A DNA stretch of 64,000 nucleotides from Shewanella sp. UCD-KL21 (GCF_001957135.1 NZ_MPHK01000007.1:124001-188000); one strand, 5' to 3'; positions 18,637 to 28,230 are shown, counted from the stretch's first letter. Numbers and translations are program-made. The notes: generated by a model not told the origin, from the sequence alone.

Positions 18637-19076
18637 GTATTTAGCTCACCTAAAAAAAAGAACTGGGAACACAAACTGGATTATGTGAGGGCACAGTCTG
18701 ACCTCACTTATTACAAACATGACTATCAACACCCGCAATCATTAGCCGACTCATCGAACATGGGCCTAAATTGATTTCTTAACAGTATTTAAGTTGTTAA
18801 TTTTTTAATGCTCTTAATGGAAATTAGTAAAAAATCAGTCTATTGTATAAAAAACAAACGGAACATAGCGCATTAATGAGCAATAAGAGTCAAGGATGAT
18901 GTAATAGCCGCAGAGTTAACAAGCGCCAACTCACAGCAATACAAGCCCTCCTCATTACTCTTTCAAGCGTTTAAAACCAATAAACGGTAACAATCATGGT
19001 GAGCATATTCATATGCTTATTCAATGGTGATGTTGCAAACCCGGTCAAGATGAATCGGTTCAATTGAGGATTAACT
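18637..19076. other. Gap upstream of the B12-sensor gene
   Basis: No gene is seen in this 440-bp stretch. It contains the first copy of a diverged repeat (18848-18950), whose partner lies beyond the following two genes, and presumably the promoter of the B12-binding gene. A near palindrome GAGCATATTCATATGCTT lies near 19003-19020. Confidence 0.45.
18848..18950 (+). repeat. Diverged intergenic repeat, copy A
   Basis: It shares ordered blocks with 21276-21404: AAAACAAACGGAA, then AAGAGTCAAGGATGATG (T/A and A/T changes in the other copy), TAGCCGCAGAGT, then ACTCACAGCAATA and AAGCCC. The copies lie in the same orientation, bracketing the B12-binding/GGDEF gene pair. Confidence 0.6.
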
Positions 19077-20147
19077 ATGGATGGCGAAAAACTCAATACG
19101 CTACTTACCACGGTCACAGACAATGCAATTAAAGCCTATTCTGAATACGGCGACCAAATGCTATTTGAGCTTAATCGCTGGATTGCAGAGCCTGAGCAAA
19201 GTCGGTTTCTTAATGGCAACTCTCTAGACTTATTGATCAATAGTCACCGTAATCACCTCGGGTTTATCAACCAAGTTCTGGAGTCGCGCGATGGAACCGC
19301 TTTAGTTAAAGCCCTTCCCTGGTTTTATCATGCTTATCACTCCCAAGGGGTGCCATTTAGCTACTTTGTAGAAAAGTTTGAAAAATGGCAGCAATTAATC
19401 TTAAAGACAATTCCAGAAATTGAAGCGCTGCAATTAACTCAAATATACGATTGGATGCTAAGCGCCCATGAAGAATGCTGCAGCTTAATGGAAGCCGGCC
19501 AAGAGCAAGGGTTTATTGAAATGAATAACCCTTTTCTGCAATACATTATTGCTGGCAACCACCGCAAAGCCTACAGCTATGCACTCAATAAAGTCACCAC
19601 ATGGCAAGACTTTGAACAGTTTTTCAATCAAGAGGCTCAACCGGCTCTCTACCAAATCGGATTGCTTTGGCAAAATGGTGAGGTATCGGTATCAACAGAA
19701 CATTTAGCCACAGCCATAACCAACCGCGTACTAATAGGCCTGCTTATGCATCTGGAGCCGCCAGAAATTACCAAAGAGAAAGTACTCGTCACTTGCGCTA
19801 CATCAGAACACCACCAAATCGGCTCATGGATGGTAGCAACAGCCTTAGAAGCTGATGAATGGGATGCCACTTTTCTTGGCGCTGATGCCCCTAAAAGCGC
19901 CATACTTGATTACATAAGCAAAGAGTCACCTAAAGCCGTGATGATTAGTGTGACTATGCCTTATAACATTAAAAAAGCGCGAGAAGTCCTGCAAGAAATC
20001 CAAAGCTTATACCCCAATATAAAAACCATCGTCGGCGGTCAGGCACTGTCATTTTTTGATAAACCAGAAGAGGTACTTAACGCTGATTTCACCACCAGTG
20101 ATTACAAAGCCGCGATTCAACAACTCAACTATTGGTTAGCCCCATGA
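19077..20147 (+). CDS. Cobalamin-binding sensor protein
   Basis: 356 residues. The N-terminal all-helical region (about 1-150) has no recognised family, though it vaguely recalls RsbR-type sensor domains. A B12-binding helical cap follows (about 150-230) with WQNGEVSVSTEH (198-209), then a Rossmann-type cobalamin domain (233-356) with EHHQIG (244-249), the counterpart of the DxHxxG motif whose His ligates cobalt, and FLGADAP (267-272). The arrangement resembles CarH/AerR-type photoreceptor or methyltransferase-activator modules, but there is no DNA-binding or catalytic domain. Its stop overlaps the start of a diguanylate cyclase, so it probably feeds a B12 or light signal to that enzyme. Confidence 0.82.
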   Translation: MDGEKLNTLLTTVTDNAIKAYSEYGDQMLFELNRWIAEPEQSRFLNGNSLDLLINSHRNHLGFINQVLESRDGTALVKALPWFYHAYHSQGVPFSYFVEKFEKWQQLILKTIPEIEALQLTQIYDWMLSAHEECCSLMEAGQEQGFIEMNNPFLQYIIAGNHRKAYSYALNKVTTWQDFEQFFNQEAQPALYQIGLLWQNGEVSVSTEHLATAITNRVLIGLLMHLEPPEITKEKVLVTCATSEHHQIGSWMVATALEADEWDATFLGADAPKSAILDYISKESPKAVMISVTMPYNIKKAREVLQEIQSLYPNIKTIVGGQALSFFDKPEEVLNADFTTSDYKAAIQQLNYWLAP

Positions 20148-21106
20148 AGCTGCCACACGAATGTGCCATTGATATCACTAATAACAGCAAAGTCTTAGCT
20201 ATCGCTGAGTTTGCTTACGATGGCACATTAATCACTCACAATCGGGGCTTTCGCTTACTCTTTGCGCTTTTTCTAGCTGATAACAACTGTTGGCAGGACT
20301 TTTTTTTAGAGGACGCCTCTCAAATCATACAAAATGAACAACTCGATTTGGATTCAAATACCCAGTTTTTGAAAACCACAAAAGGCAGCAAACTGCTGTG
20401 TTCATTTCGTAAAATGCCATCTTCCTTCTATTGCATTGGCGAGATTTTAGACTTAAAAGAAGAACAACTCATTGAGGAGATTAGTGATCTGAGCAATATA
20501 ATGGCTAAACTAAATCTTCAGCTTCGAAAAGAAAAACAACAACTTATTCAAGCCAAGAAAAAAATAGAAACCATATCACGTGAAGATCCACTCACTTCGC
20601 TGCTCAATCGTAGAGCATTTTTTGACATCATTTATCCGAGAATATCTTTAGCAAAGCGGCAAAAGATGGAGATCACCCTATTTTTTATTGATTTAGATTA
20701 TTTCAAATCGGTCAATGATAACTGGGGCCATGATGCAGGGGACTTGCTCCTTACCGCGATAGCAAACATGCTGAAAAAAACACTGCGCCTAGAAGATATT
20801 ATTTGCCGCTTTGGAGGAGAAGAGTTTGTCATTGCCCTAACCGGACAAACCTTAGAATCAGCACTGATATTAGCCAACCGTATTTTAGAAAATTGCAGAG
20901 CGACCCATATAGAATCAGTGGATAGAATAAGTACCCTCTCAATCGGAGTGGCGCAGTGGGACAAAACAGAAGATATACACAAACTTATTAAGCGGGCAGA
21001 TGACGCATGCTATATGGCTAAACATAGCGGTAGAAACAAATACGTAGTTTCGCGCGCCCTACCCAGCATGCAGCGGGTAAAACCAGAAACTGAAAGCTCA
21101 TCTTAA
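20144..21106 (+). CDS. Diguanylate cyclase (GGDEF)
   Basis: 320 residues from the ATG at 20144, which overlaps the preceding stop (ATGA); a TTG at 20132 is less likely. N-terminal PAS-like sensor (about 1-103), coiled-coil signalling helix (about 105-145), then a GGDEF domain. The active site is GGEEF (224-228), a functional variant. RLED (215-218), five residues ahead, is a complete inhibitory I-site. The substrate motif FFIDLDYFKSVND is present. It should make c-di-GMP from GTP with product inhibition. It is translationally coupled to the B12-binding gene, implying B12-dependent or light-dependent control. Confidence 0.9.
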   Translation: MKLPHECAIDITNNSKVLAIAEFAYDGTLITHNRGFRLLFALFLADNNCWQDFFLEDASQIIQNEQLDLDSNTQFLKTTKGSKLLCSFRKMPSSFYCIGEILDLKEEQLIEEISDLSNIMAKLNLQLRKEKQQLIQAKKKIETISREDPLTSLLNRRAFFDIIYPRISLAKRQKMEITLFFIDLDYFKSVNDNWGHDAGDLLLTAIANMLKKTLRLEDIICRFGGEEFVIALTGQTLESALILANRILENCRATHIESVDRISTLSIGVAQWDKTEDIHKLIKRADDACYMAKHSGRNKYVVSRALPSMQRVKPETESSS

Positions 21107-21497
21107 GCCACGTCAGATACAGGTAAATTAGCCAATAAATATGGGGTCATGTAATTACTAGCGAGAAGCTTATAAACCAAGCAGCAACATAGAGCTGAGT
21201 ACCGCTTAGCCCTATTATAAAGCCTAAAAACCTCAGCTAAGCCATGGAAAACCTATACAAATCAGGTTATCGTATGCAAAACAAACGGAATGTCGCTGTA
21301 AGCCCACAGCAAGAGTCATGGATGAAGCATTAGCCACAGAGTCAGAACAAGGTACTTAGCCATTTAACCCCAAACTAAGCACCGACTCACAGCAATAAAG
21401 CCCCTCCCGTTAGATCTCATCAAAGCAAGTCAAACTAACAAGCAGAAATAGTCTTGGGTGGCCATGTTATTTAGTAGAGTTACAAAAGACAGAATTT
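21107..21497. other. Gap holding the second repeat copy
   Basis: No gene is seen in these 391 bp. The stretch contains copy B of the diverged repeat and the presumed promoter of the small gene at 21498. Confidence 0.45.
21276..21404 (+). repeat. Diverged intergenic repeat, copy B
   Basis: Same block order as 18848-18950 with a longer spacer between the last two blocks. It includes AAAACAAACGGAA, AAGAGTCATGGATGAAG, TAGCCACAGAGT, ACTCACAGCAATA and AAGCCC. It lies about 95 bp upstream of the next gene. Confidence 0.6.
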
Positions 21498-21773
21498 ATG
21501 CAAAATATAAACGATAACATTATCAATATTAATGATTTCTTACATCTTAAAAAAACAGCTAAGCCGATTACTCGATATTCTCAATATCAGCAAGAAGAAC
21601 TTGCATATATCATTATGACACGGGCTACTGGTCTAATAAATTTTTATGAAAAAGCCGATTTTTATCTTAAGTATGCTACTGAGTTTTGTTTTGCACATGG
21701 ACTAGAAGTCAGAGATATCAATATTGAACGTAGGCTTCGCCAGTCCAATCCAGCATGGCAGATGCCTTATTAA
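21498..21773 (+). CDS. Small protein of unknown function
   Basis: 91 residues, no signal peptide or membrane helix, no recognised family. The N-terminus is Asn/Ile-rich (NINDNIININD), followed by a mixed-charge, aromatic-rich helical body. It could be a small cytoplasmic accessory or regulator. The ribosome site is weak (ACAGAA). It is more AT-rich than its neighbours, as are the next genes, which hints at an acquired island from here to about 25.0 kb. It is followed after 39 bp by a membrane protein gene. Confidence 0.5.
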   Translation: MQNINDNIININDFLHLKKTAKPITRYSQYQQEELAYIIMTRATGLINFYEKADFYLKYATEFCFAHGLEVRDINIERRLRQSNPAWQMPY

Positions 21774-21812
21774 CCCTTATGGTTCCAACCCTATAATTTG
21801 GAAGTTTTCAGC

Positions 21813-22208
21813 GTGGAAAAAAAAGAAATAACAAAAGTGATGTCAGTAATTGAAAATGCAAAGATGCCAGATTGGGTTTACGCTATTTATTTGCCTATTT
21901 TAGTTTTTGGTTTTTCTTTATCGGTATTTTCGATAGGAATGATTTTAGTTAACACATTCCATTCTGGTGACCCTATTGAGCTTGTACGTTACCTGATACT
22001 TTTCATGTCCGGTTTTGCATTGATAATTGCAGATATAAAATTGTGTGAGTTAAGTGTGTACCACGACACAATGCGTTTATTACGCGTTTACCAACCAAGT
22101 GTTACGTCTATCGAGTTGGTGATTAAGTCCACACCTTATAGGAAACAAACCATAACATTTGACGCATTAAAGGATTGGGTTGCCAATAGCGAACGTCCAC
22201 ATATATAG
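21813..22208 (+). CDS. Two-helix membrane protein of unknown function
   Basis: About 131 residues from the GTG at 21813, which has GGAAG eight bases upstream; a TTG five codons earlier is the alternative. Two membrane helices (about 22-45 and 58-78) are followed by a cytoplasmic tail of some 50 residues. No family is recognised. It lies 39 bp behind the small gene at 21498, so the pair may be co-transcribed. AT-rich like its neighbours. Confidence 0.55.
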   Translation: MEKKEITKVMSVIENAKMPDWVYAIYLPILVFGFSLSVFSIGMILVNTFHSGDPIELVRYLILFMSGFALIIADIKLCELSVYHDTMRLLRVYQPSVTSIELVIKSTPYRKQTITFDALKDWVANSERPHI

Positions 22209-22689
22209 ACTTAATAGCGTTAGCTTCAATATTAGGGAGCAATCATCAGTTTTTAATTATATAAATTTGATATTGATAGGCTATAAATCTAAGAGCTAAA
22301 ATTTATGGGTAGCATGTTATTTTCTTCGATAAAAATAAACATGGATCGCCACGATATTTCTATAAAACAAAAATACTGAAACCGTAACAAGCTGATACAA
22401 GTCATTATTTTAAATACTAAAAAGATTAAAAAATACACGGTCAGTTATGGAAAAAGTACTCCAAATAAGATATTGTTTCCGAATTGAAAGCAATGTTACT
22501 CAGCAGTAAGTAAATGGCTTCTAAAGATGGAATGGCATAGTTTGCATATCTCAGCAAACATGTTTACTAATCATATCTTCCTATCTTTAGAAAAGCTTAC
22601 AAGAATTATAGTAATCAATAATTAAAATATAACAGCCCCCTTATCGCTCTCAGGGGATCATTTACATCATAAAATTTAAAGAGAAAAAA
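22209..22689. other. AT-rich gap before the CsgG operon
   Basis: No gene was found in these 481 bp. The stretch is very AT-rich and presumably holds the promoter of the CsgG-type operon. AAAGAGAAAAAA directly before 22690 is the ribosome site. Confidence 0.45.
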
Positions 22690-23622
22690 ATGAAAAAAAG
22701 GAATATTTTCACATTTTCGGTCATGGCATTGTTTTGCTTTCATGCACCGACTTTTGCAACAGGGCTAGATGCAACCTCTGCATCAAAAAATACTTCAATT
22801 GAATCCACTCAAACCTTCTTAAAACGTAAAGTTGCTATTGCACGATTTTCCAATGAAACCCAAGCAGCAAACAGTTTCCTAGTTGACAGTTCAAATAATC
22901 GAATAGGTAAGCAAGCGGCCGATATTCTTAGTGCACGCCTTACTGATACAAATAAATTCATCATGTTTGAGCGCCTTGATAATGAAGAGGTCAACTCGGA
23001 AAACATATTAAAAGGTATAAGCGACAGCGGTGTTTCTGTTGATTATTTAATCGTTGGCTCAGTCAGTGAATTTGGTCGTTCAGCAGAAAGCACAACGGGT
23101 TTATTCTCCCAATCAAAATTACAAAAAGCATATACCAAAGTGAATGTACGCCTGGTTGATGTTGTAACAGGAAGAATTATCAGCTCTGTTGAAGGCGCTG
23201 GCGAAGCGACAACAGAAACTAAGAAAACCCTTGGTGCAGGTACTTCAGCTGCATTTGATCAAAGCCTTACAGATAAAGCTTTATCACAAGCCATTTCTCA
23301 AATGATAAGTAACCTAGTAGAAAACATGACTTCCAAACCATGGAAATCATTTTTCTTATCAAATGATGATGGCACATTCATTATTTCTGGTGGTGAGGCT
23401 CAAGGGCTTACAGCAGGAATGGAATTGGTTATTTACCAAAATGGCAAGCAAGTTAAAAATCCGCAAAGCGGTGGTGTGATTACTTTACCAGGTAAAAAAA
23501 TTGGCAAGGTAACAGTTTTATCAACCTATGGTAATGATGAATTTGAACAGATCTCTTTTGTCGATATTATTGAAGGTAACATTACTGATGACCTGTCTAA
23601 ATATTACCTTTCAGATAAATAA
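22690..23622 (+). CDS. CsgG-family outer-membrane assembly protein
   Basis: 310 residues with a Sec signal peptide (about 1-23, FATG). The CsgG/HfaB domain covers about 45-215: KVAIARFSNET, then GKQAADILSARLTDTNKFIMFER, DYLIVGSVSEFGRS and VNVRLVDVVTGRIISSVEG. CsgG forms a nonameric outer-membrane pore for curli; relatives such as HfaB help holdfast attachment. Unlike E. coli CsgG there is no lipobox Cys at the cleavage site, and a C-terminal extension (about 225-310) resembles a small beta domain. No curlin genes are here. It leads an operon with three small lipoproteins, as in the CsgG/DUF4810/DUF799 loci of other Proteobacteria. Confidence 0.85.
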   Translation: MKKRNIFTFSVMALFCFHAPTFATGLDATSASKNTSIESTQTFLKRKVAIARFSNETQAANSFLVDSSNNRIGKQAADILSARLTDTNKFIMFERLDNEEVNSENILKGISDSGVSVDYLIVGSVSEFGRSAESTTGLFSQSKLQKAYTKVNVRLVDVVTGRIISSVEGAGEATTETKKTLGAGTSAAFDQSLTDKALSQAISQMISNLVENMTSKPWKSFFLSNDDGTFIISGGEAQGLTAGMELVIYQNGKQVKNPQSGGVITLPGKKIGKVTVLSTYGNDEFEQISFVDIIEGNITDDLSKYYLSDK

Positions 23623-23634
23623 TTCGAGGCTTTC

Positions 23635-23994
23635 ATGAGAACATTAATATTTATTTTCCTAAGTTTTTTTCTAATGGCATGTGGTTCAAACGTGCAGCGA
23701 AGCCAAACTGGACTAGAGCATGAGCAGCAAGTCGTCATTATTGCAGATGTTTTAGTTGGCAATTCAATTACGGTAGCCACGATCAATAATTATATGATTA
23801 ATGATAGTGATTTAACCCCATATTCGACAGGTGTTGTAGGAGCTGCTGACGCTGAAGATGAAAACCGTGAGATTCTCATTATCAAATTAGATAAAGGCTC
23901 ACATAAGCTGTTAATTAAAAGCGCTGCTGGAAACGTACTTTACTCTAAAGATATCTACCTCGCAGATGGTCAAGTAAGAACCATCAGACTTTAA
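23635..23994 (+). CDS. Small lipoprotein of the CsgG operon
   Basis: 119 residues with a lipoprotein signal (LMAC, Cys16). The mature part looks mainly beta and ends in LADGQVRTIRL. No family was recognised with confidence. It lies 12 bp behind the CsgG-like gene and 13 bp before the next lipoprotein gene, so it is almost certainly co-expressed and probably belongs to the same envelope complex. Sorting: the residue after Cys is Gly, so outer-membrane retention is expected. Confidence 0.75.
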   Translation: MRTLIFIFLSFFLMACGSNVQRSQTGLEHEQQVVIIADVLVGNSITVATINNYMINDSDLTPYSTGVVGAADAEDENREILIIKLDKGSHKLLIKSAAGNVLYSKDIYLADGQVRTIRL

Positions 23995-24007
23995 AGGAAA
24001 TTAATAA

Positions 24008-24361
24008 ATGCTAACTAAAACAAAATATTTCTTCATTATTGCCACAACATTTATGTTTGCTGGCTGTGCTTCGGTTACCGAAAGTGGCTACTACTGGGGA
24101 AGCTATTCTGAAACTTATTATGAATATATTAAAGCACCCTCAGAGCAAAGTGTCACCGAGCACCTCAATGAGCTAAATGATATTGTTAATGTTTCAGAGA
24201 AAAAAGGCTTAAAGGTACCGCCAGGAATATATGCAGAAATTGGCTACATTACAGCTAAGCGAGGAGACAAGGATAGCAGTATCAATTATTACCGCCAAGA
24301 AGCTGAATTGTACCCAGAATCCAAAGGCTTTATTGAACGTTTAATTACAGATCAAAAATAG
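24008..24361 (+). CDS. DUF4810-type lipoprotein
   Basis: 117 residues with lipobox FAGC (Cys20). After the lipid anchor comes YYWGSYSETYYEYIKAPSEQ, a Tyr/Trp-rich stretch typical of DUF4810 proteins, then a helical part resembling a single TPR-like hairpin (YAEIGYITAKRGDKDSSINY). DUF4810 genes regularly sit between CsgG-like and DUF799 genes, as here. Function unknown; a scaffold or periplasmic partner of the pore protein is a reasonable inference. Confidence 0.78.
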   Translation: MLTKTKYFFIIATTFMFAGCASVTESGYYWGSYSETYYEYIKAPSEQSVTEHLNELNDIVNVSEKKGLKVPPGIYAEIGYITAKRGDKDSSINYYRQEAELYPESKGFIERLITDQK

Positions 24362-24363
24362 GA

Positions 24364-25047
24364 ATGAACATGCGCATATTAATTTCAATTACTCTTGTTT
24401 TTCTCATGTCAGGTTGTGCAGCGACTACGACAACTAAGGAAGCCGCATTTCCTGATATGTATTCAGATGTGAATCGTCAAACCATGCTTATCGTTCCTGT
24501 TATCAATGAAACAACAGCCGCAGAAGCGCCAGATTTTCTTAATGCAACAGTTGCCCAACCTCTAGCCGATAAAGGCTATTATGTTTTACCTGTACCTATT
24601 GTAAGCAACATCTTCAAGGAAGCTGGGATCATTGATGGCACGCAGCTACAAGGAATCCCTTTTTCTACTTACAAAGATAAGTTTGGCGCTGAGTCAGTAC
24701 TATTTATTAAGCTGAAAACATGGGAAACCAATTACATGGTCATTGCTGGCAATGTGACTGTTGGTATGGAATACGTACTAGTTTCAGCAGAAACAAATAA
24801 CGTTTTATGGTCGTACCAAAACACATTCGTGTTAGATACTTCTGGCTCTTCAGGTAATTTAATTGCCGACATAATCGTTACAGCAATCGCCACTGCAGCA
24901 ACTGATTACGTACCAGTGGCAAGACGAGTTCACGCCAACGCAGTAACAACTCTTCCTGTAGGTAAATACCACCCTAATTACCTAAAAGATGGAAAAGTAA
25001 AAAATGTTATCCCAGAACTCGCTACAGCCCCAGTAGAGAGATTCTAA
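24364..25047 (+). CDS. DUF799-type lipoprotein
   Basis: 227 residues with lipobox MSGC (Cys18). The mature domain matches DUF799 (the Neisseria GNA1162 lipoprotein family): PDMYSDVNRQTMLIVPVINE, then ATVAQPLADKGYYVLPVP and an alternating strand/helix fold like the TolB N-terminal or CsgG core. It is the last gene of the four-gene operon, two bases after the previous stop, and is followed by an intrinsic terminator. It likely assembles at the outer membrane with the CsgG-like protein. Confidence 0.82.
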   Translation: MNMRILISITLVFLMSGCAATTTTKEAAFPDMYSDVNRQTMLIVPVINETTAAEAPDFLNATVAQPLADKGYYVLPVPIVSNIFKEAGIIDGTQLQGIPFSTYKDKFGAESVLFIKLKTWETNYMVIAGNVTVGMEYVLVSAETNNVLWSYQNTFVLDTSGSSGNLIADIIVTAIATAATDYVPVARRVHANAVTTLPVGKYHPNYLKDGKVKNVIPELATAPVERF

Positions 25048-25124
25048 TCAATAAAAAAGTGGAGTCAGACTCCCAAACAACAAAAAGCAGCTGATGCAGT
25101 ATTACTAAGGTTAAGTAGCCAACA

Positions 25125-25153
25125 AAAAAGCGAACCAATCGGTTCGCTTTTTT
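25125..25153 (+). terminator. Intrinsic terminator of the CsgG operon
   Basis: AAAAAGCGAACC and GGTTCGCTTTTTT form a stem with a 4-base loop AATC and T-tracts on both strands. Confidence 0.9.
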
Positions 25154-25194
25154 ACTTTAATAAATATCTAAACTTCAATGAAGTCAACTACCTC

Positions 25195-25340
25195 GATAAT
25201 GGCGTCGCTGGCGATGCTGCTCTTTACATGAACAGCTCGGCGACAGGCGAATTGAAAGCTTTCGCGCGGAGTTGACTGGTGTCAATGAGCACGAAAGCTG
25301 AAATTCAACGCCGCAGTAGCGAGCCTAAGCAGCCATTATC
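25195..25340. repeat. Long imperfect palindromic element
   Basis: GATAATGGC at the left end and GCCATTATC at the right end are perfect inverted arms 146 bp apart. Inside lie further nested pairings: GAATT/AATTC, AGCTTTCG/CGAAAGCT and a central GTTGAC/GTCAAT hairpin. The whole could fold into a long stem. It is more GC-rich than its surroundings and ends one base before the gcvP stop. It resembles a dispersed intergenic palindrome (a REP/ERIC-like class), but no named family is recognised. Confidence 0.55.
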
Positions 25341-25341
25341 A

Positions 25342-28230
25342 TCATTCATATTCACCAATGGGTACACAACTACACATTAGATTGCGGTCTCCATAAACAT
25401 CATCAATACGATTAACCGTTGGCCAGAACTTATTCGCTTTAACCGCTGCACTTGGGAACACGGCTTGTTCACGGCTGTAAGGGCGTGAGTCAAACTCAGG
25501 GTCCATAATGTCTGCCATAGTATGCGGTGCATTGTGCAGTGGGTTATTGTCGCTTGGCCACTCGCCTGCTTCGACTTTAGCGATTTCGCCACGAATTGCG
25601 ATCATCGCTTCAATGAAACGGTCTAGCTCAACTTTTGACTCTGATTCTGTTGGCTCAATCATTAAGGTACCCGCAACAGGGAAGCTCATGGTTGGCGCAT
25701 GGAAGCCATAGTCGTTTAGACGCTTAGCGATGTCCATTTCAGTGACACCTGAGGTTTCTTTCAGTGGGCGTAAATCAATAATACATTCGTGCGCTACGCG
25801 CTCATTACGGCCAGTAAATAATACTGGGTAATGACCTGACAATTTCTTCATCACGTAGTTAGCGTTTAGCAATGCCATTTGAGTTGATTGCTTAACCCCT
25901 TTAGTGCCTAACAACTTAATGTACATCCAGCTGATAGGTAGGATGCTGGCACTGCCGTATGGCGCGGCTGATACTGCGCCATTGTGGTCGCTTTCGCGGC
26001 CAGGTTTTACTACTTTATGACCTGCAACAAACGGCGCTAAATGCTTTTTAATGCCGATTGGGCCCATACCTGGTCCGCCGCCGCCATGTGGAATAGCAAA
26101 GGTTTTATGCAGGTTAAGGTGCGATACGTCAGCGCCGATAAAGCCCGGTGATGTTAAGCCAACTTGTGCGTTCATGTTGGCGCCATCAAGGTACACTTGA
26201 CCGCCATGTTGATGAACGATTTCACAGATTTCGCTAATTGATTCTTCATACACACCGTGGGTCGATGGGTAGGTGATCATGATGCAAGATAAGTTATCTG
26301 CAAGCTCTGCCGCTTTGGCTTTTAAGTCTTCAAGGTCAACGTTACCGTCTTTATCACAAGCGGTAACAACCACTTTCATGCCTGCAAGCTGCGCAGACGC
26401 TGGGTTAGTACCGTGAGCAGATTGCGGGATTAAACAGATGTCTCTGTGGCCTTCGCCGCGTGATTCGTGATATTTCTTAATCGCTAACAGGCCAGCGTAC
26501 TCGCCCTGTGCGCCAGAGTTTGGCTGAATACAGACTTCATCGTAGCCAGTAATGTTAACGAGAAAGTCTGATAGCTCATTGATTAACTGGGTATAACCCT
26601 CGGCTTGGTTAAGCGGGCAGAATGGGTGCATGTTAGCAAATTCAGGCCAGCTGACAGGCAGCATTTCAACGGCTGCGTTTAGCTTCATGGTGCAAGAGCC
26701 TAGCGAGATCATTGAATGATTTAAGGCTAAATCTTTATTCTCAAGACGCTTGATGTAACGCATCATTTCAGTTTCGCTTTGGTAGCTACTGAATGTTGGG
26801 TGAGACAAAATCTTGTCGTGACGGATTAGCTCAACTGGAATTGATTGCACTGCGCCAGCCAGAATGTCAGCATCGAGTGTTGTTACGTCTAGGCCGTGAT
26901 CTGCACCTAAAATAACATCAAATAACTGGGCGATATCTTCACGGGTGGTGGTTTCGTCAAGACTAACACCAACAATACCGTCGTGGTCGATACGCAGATT
27001 GATTTCTGCGGCGGTGGCGCGCGCCGTCACTGCGTCTACATCAAGGCCGGTTAATGAAATAGTGTCAAACCAAGTATTGTTAACTAACTCAACGCCTTTG
27101 GTTTTAAGGCCAACGGCTAAAATGTCAGTTAAACGGTTAATGCGTTTAGCGATGTTTTTAAGGCCAACCGCGCCGTGAAATACCGCGTAGAACGACGCCA
27201 TATTGGCTAATAAGATTTGCGCCGTACAAATGTTTGAGTTGGCTTTTTCGCGGCGGATATGTTGCTCGCGAGTTTGCATTGCCATACGCAGGGCTTTATT
27301 ACCGCGGGTGTCTTTTGATACCCCAATAATACGACCTGGCATTGAACGCTTGTGGGCGTCACGGGCAACGAAGAATGCCGCATGCGGCCCGCCGTAGCCC
27401 ATTGGCACGCCAAAACGCTGAGCGCTACCAAAGACGATATCTGCGCCCATCGCCCCGGGTGATTTAAGTAAGACCAGTGACATGATGTCGGCAGCAACTG
27501 TGATGATGGCTTTCTTTTCAGTCAGCTTGGCGAACAACTCGGTGTTGTCGTTGATCTCACCAAAACGGTTAGTGTATTGGAATAATGCGCCGAATAACTC
27601 GTAGTTAGCAGCCTCGTGTGCTGGGCCAACGATAACTTCAAAACCAAAACATTCTGCGCGGGTTTGCACTACGTCTAATGTTTGTGGGAATACGTCATCG
27701 GCAACAAAAAAGATGTTAGCTTTTTTAGCTTTTGATACTCGCTTGGCCATGGCCATTGCTTCAGCGGCGGCGGTTGCTTCATCAAGTAATGAGGCTGAGG
27801 CAAGGTCGAGTCCGGTTAAGTCCATAGACACTTGTTGGAAGTTTAAAATGGCTTCTAAACGGCCTTGGGCGATTTCTGGCTGATACGGGGTGTACGCTGT
27901 GTACCAACCCGGATTTTCAAACACATTTCGTAAAATGACATTGGGTACTTCTGTACCGTAGTAGCCCATACCGATATAGCTTTTAAAGACTTTGTTTTTG
28001 TCTGCTATGCCACGGATGTAAGCGGTGCCTTCTGCTTCGCCACATGAATCACCAATGGTCAATTCTTGCGGTAAACGAATTGAACCCGGCACTGTTTGTG
28101 CGGTTAAGTCTTCAAGCGATTCTGCGCCAACAAAATTCAACATTTCTTGCTGTTGAGTTTGGCTTGGGCCGATATGGCGGCTTAAAAACAATTCGTGTTG
28201 CTCTAATTGAGTTAGGGTCTGCTTTGTCAT
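25342..28230 (-). CDS. gcvP: Glycine dehydrogenase (decarboxylating), P protein
   Basis: 962 residues, the single-chain form of the PLP-dependent P protein of the glycine cleavage system. It decarboxylates glycine and passes the aminomethyl group to the lipoyl arm of GcvH. Two aminotransferase-like halves are visible; the PLP-binding Lys is in [17 protein letters not shown] near residue 708. It lies downstream of gcvT and gcvH on the same strand, but a terminator-like hairpin separates it from gcvH. Length and motifs match well-known homologues. Confidence 0.97.
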   Translation of the reverse strand: MTKQTLTQLEQHELFLSRHIGPSQTQQQEMLNFVGAESLEDLTAQTVPGSIRLPQELTIGDSCGEAEGTAYIRGIADKNKVFKSYIGMGYYGTEVPNVILRNVFENPGWYTAYTPYQPEIAQGRLEAILNFQQVSMDLTGLDLASASLLDEATAAAEAMAMAKRVSKAKKANIFFVADDVFPQTLDVVQTRAECFGFEVIVGPAHEAANYELFGALFQYTNRFGEINDNTELFAKLTEKKAIITVAADIMSLVLLKSPGAMGADIVFGSAQRFGVPMGYGGPHAAFFVARDAHKRSMPGRIIGVSKDTRGNKALRMAMQTREQHIRREKANSNICTAQILLANMASFYAVFHGAVGLKNIAKRINRLTDILAVGLKTKGVELVNNTWFDTISLTGLDVDAVTARATAAEINLRIDHDGIVGVSLDETTTREDIAQLFDVILGADHGLDVTTLDADILAGAVQSIPVELIRHDKILSHPTFSSYQSETEMMRYIKRLENKDLALNHSMISLGSCTMKLNAAVEMLPVSWPEFANMHPFCPLNQAEGYTQLINELSDFLVNITGYDEVCIQPNSGAQGEYAGLLAIKKYHESRGEGHRDICLIPQSAHGTNPASAQLAGMKVVVTACDKDGNVDLEDLKAKAAELADNLSCIMITYPSTHGVYEESISEICEIVHQHGGQVYLDGANMNAQVGLTSPGFIGADVSHLNLHKTFAIPHGGGGPGMGPIGIKKHLAPFVAGHKVVKPGRESDHNGAVSAAPYGSASILPISWMYIKLLGTKGVKQSTQMALLNANYVMKKLSGHYPVLFTGRNERVAHECIIDLRPLKETSGVTEMDIAKRLNDYGFHAPTMSFPVAGTLMIEPTESESKVELDRFIEAMIAIRGEIAKVEAGEWPSDNNPLHNAPHTMADIMDPEFDSRPYSREQAVFPSAAVKANKFWPTVNRIDDVYGDRNLMCSCVPIGEYE

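Noticed and set aside
18848..18950. Integron attC-like site around the B12/GGDEF pair
   Set aside because: Segments such as GTTAAC and AACAAGCGCC recall attC sites, but the paired core sites and stem structure are not present.
22690..25047. Complete curli operon
   Set aside because: Only the CsgG-family member is present; no curlin repeats or CsgD/E/F-like proteins were found around it.
25195..25340. Insertion sequence or MITE with target duplication
   Set aside because: Inverted arms exist, but no clear target-site duplication or transposase remnant was seen, so it is left as an unnamed palindromic element.
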